Shown here: piece by piece, positions 63,865 through 64,000 of the stretch
Layout: each line of letters begins with the position of its first letter
Numbering within the stretch: the stretch's first letter is position 1
NCBI GenBank assembly: GCA_943737045.1
Contig: CALSFV010000019.1
Location: forward strand, 496,001 to 560,000
Source of the DNA: Parapristionchus giblindavisi
Lineage: Eukaryota > Nematoda > Chromadorea > Rhabditida > Diplogasteridae
Length of the DNA stretch: 64,000 nt
Direction of reading: 5' to 3'
Notes under the pieces: model-generated
What the model saw: only the letters and a program-made list of their open reading frames with translations
Told to the model about the DNA's origin: nothing
Database searches by the model: none
Translations under genes and position numbers: made by a program

Positions 63865-64000
63865 AAATTCTGAATAAGATAAACTATTTCAAAGTGGTCA
63901 GTACGGCCAATATGTAAATTTATCTTTCAGTACTCTCTGTTTTTGGTACAAAACAGCACGTTACAAGTCAAATTGTCAATGATACTCAGCGAGTGATATA
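63865..64000 (+). repeat. Partial monomer at the window end
   Basis: The first 136 bp of a CAGCACG (member 2) monomer, cut by the window edge just after GCGAGTGATATA. It shows that the array continues to the right. Confidence 0.95.

Larger units (their letters stand above)
1..64000 (+). repeat. 321-bp tandem satellite array filling the window
   Basis: The window is a continuous head-to-tail array with a 321-bp period, seen by following the AAATTCTGAATAAG anchor (for example at 1, 322, 643, 964, then every 321 bp). I count 195 complete monomer intervals to base 63864; all are direct repeats on the + strand. The array is interrupted only by two foldback transposons, and two monomers carry a 155-bp internal duplication. 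Between neighbours the differences are mostly single substitutions, so identity is high and amplification looks recent. One counted monomer is about 32% G+C. No conserved gene, tRNA or rRNA sequence is visible. Both ends are cut inside a monomer, so the real array is longer. Such arrays are typical of centromeric or pericentromeric heterochromatin in eukaryotes; that location is inferred, not shown. Confidence 0.98.

Noticed and set aside
1..64000. CRISPR array or bacterial iterons, because of the regular direct repeats
   Set aside because: Repeats are 321 bp and contiguous, with no unique spacers, no cas genes and no replication gene. The pattern is a eukaryotic satellite.

Overview
The whole window is one head-to-tail satellite DNA array. 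I find no protein-coding gene, RNA gene, promoter, origin or CRISPR array. The repeat unit is 321 bp and about 32% G+C (102 G/C counted in bases 1-321). Using the start of the AAATTCTGAATAAG motif as an anchor, there are 195 complete monomer intervals from base 1 to 63864, then a 136-bp partial unit. The length closes exactly: 195 x 321, plus two 155-bp insertions, plus two 470-bp transposon insertions (468 bp plus a duplicated TA), plus a net +19 from single-base indels that I could place one by one. All monomers read on the + strand. The array runs off both ends of the window. Long homogeneous satellite plus a TA-duplicating foldback MITE indicates a eukaryotic nuclear genome, from pericentromeric, centromeric or other heterochromatin. 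An insect or other invertebrate is plausible, but the sequence does not settle the species.

Each monomer is itself an old dimer. An A half (about 153 bp) and a B half (about 168 bp) share a recognisable block around GAAAGAG-AAAAATTCTGAAT. Monomers fall into allele classes marked by linked variants: CAGTATG or CAGCACG or CACAACAGTAAG in the A half; GACACAC with TTTTACTGC and AGCTTTT in the B half; TCAAAATGG with TTGACAATG; and GAATCCTATCGTG or GATACTTGTCGAG at the junction. These classes recur in fixed orders and form higher-order repeats (HORs).

Layout: 1-4.45 kb, a 12-monomer duplication that includes a 476-bp rearranged monomer; 5.3-7.9 kb, a 964-bp trimer HOR; 9.5-13.3 kb, a 1926-bp hexamer HOR in two copies; 14.6-19.6 kb, trimer and 3.2-kb duplications and the second 476-bp monomer; 20.5-29.5 kb, two large blocks of 14 and 12 monomers in the same order; 28.9-30.2 kb, a dimer HOR; 32.1-35.3 kb, a 1284-bp tetramer HOR and its 642-bp derivative; 36-39 kb, a roughly six-monomer HOR; 39.6-41.5 kb, two identical 468-bp foldback MITEs 1433 bp apart; 44.3-48.8 kb, a 1927-bp hexamer and a dimer HOR; 48.1-64 kb, a region dominated by the 1284-bp tetramer HOR, with strictly regular 321-bp spacing from 49099 onward.

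Nothing here works together as a gene system. The features fit repeated unequal exchange and gene conversion within a satellite, with one transposon insertion that was then copied by the same process. The most informative objects are the foldback MITE carried by the array, the half-register recombinant monomers, and the tetramer HOR family with its chimeric members.
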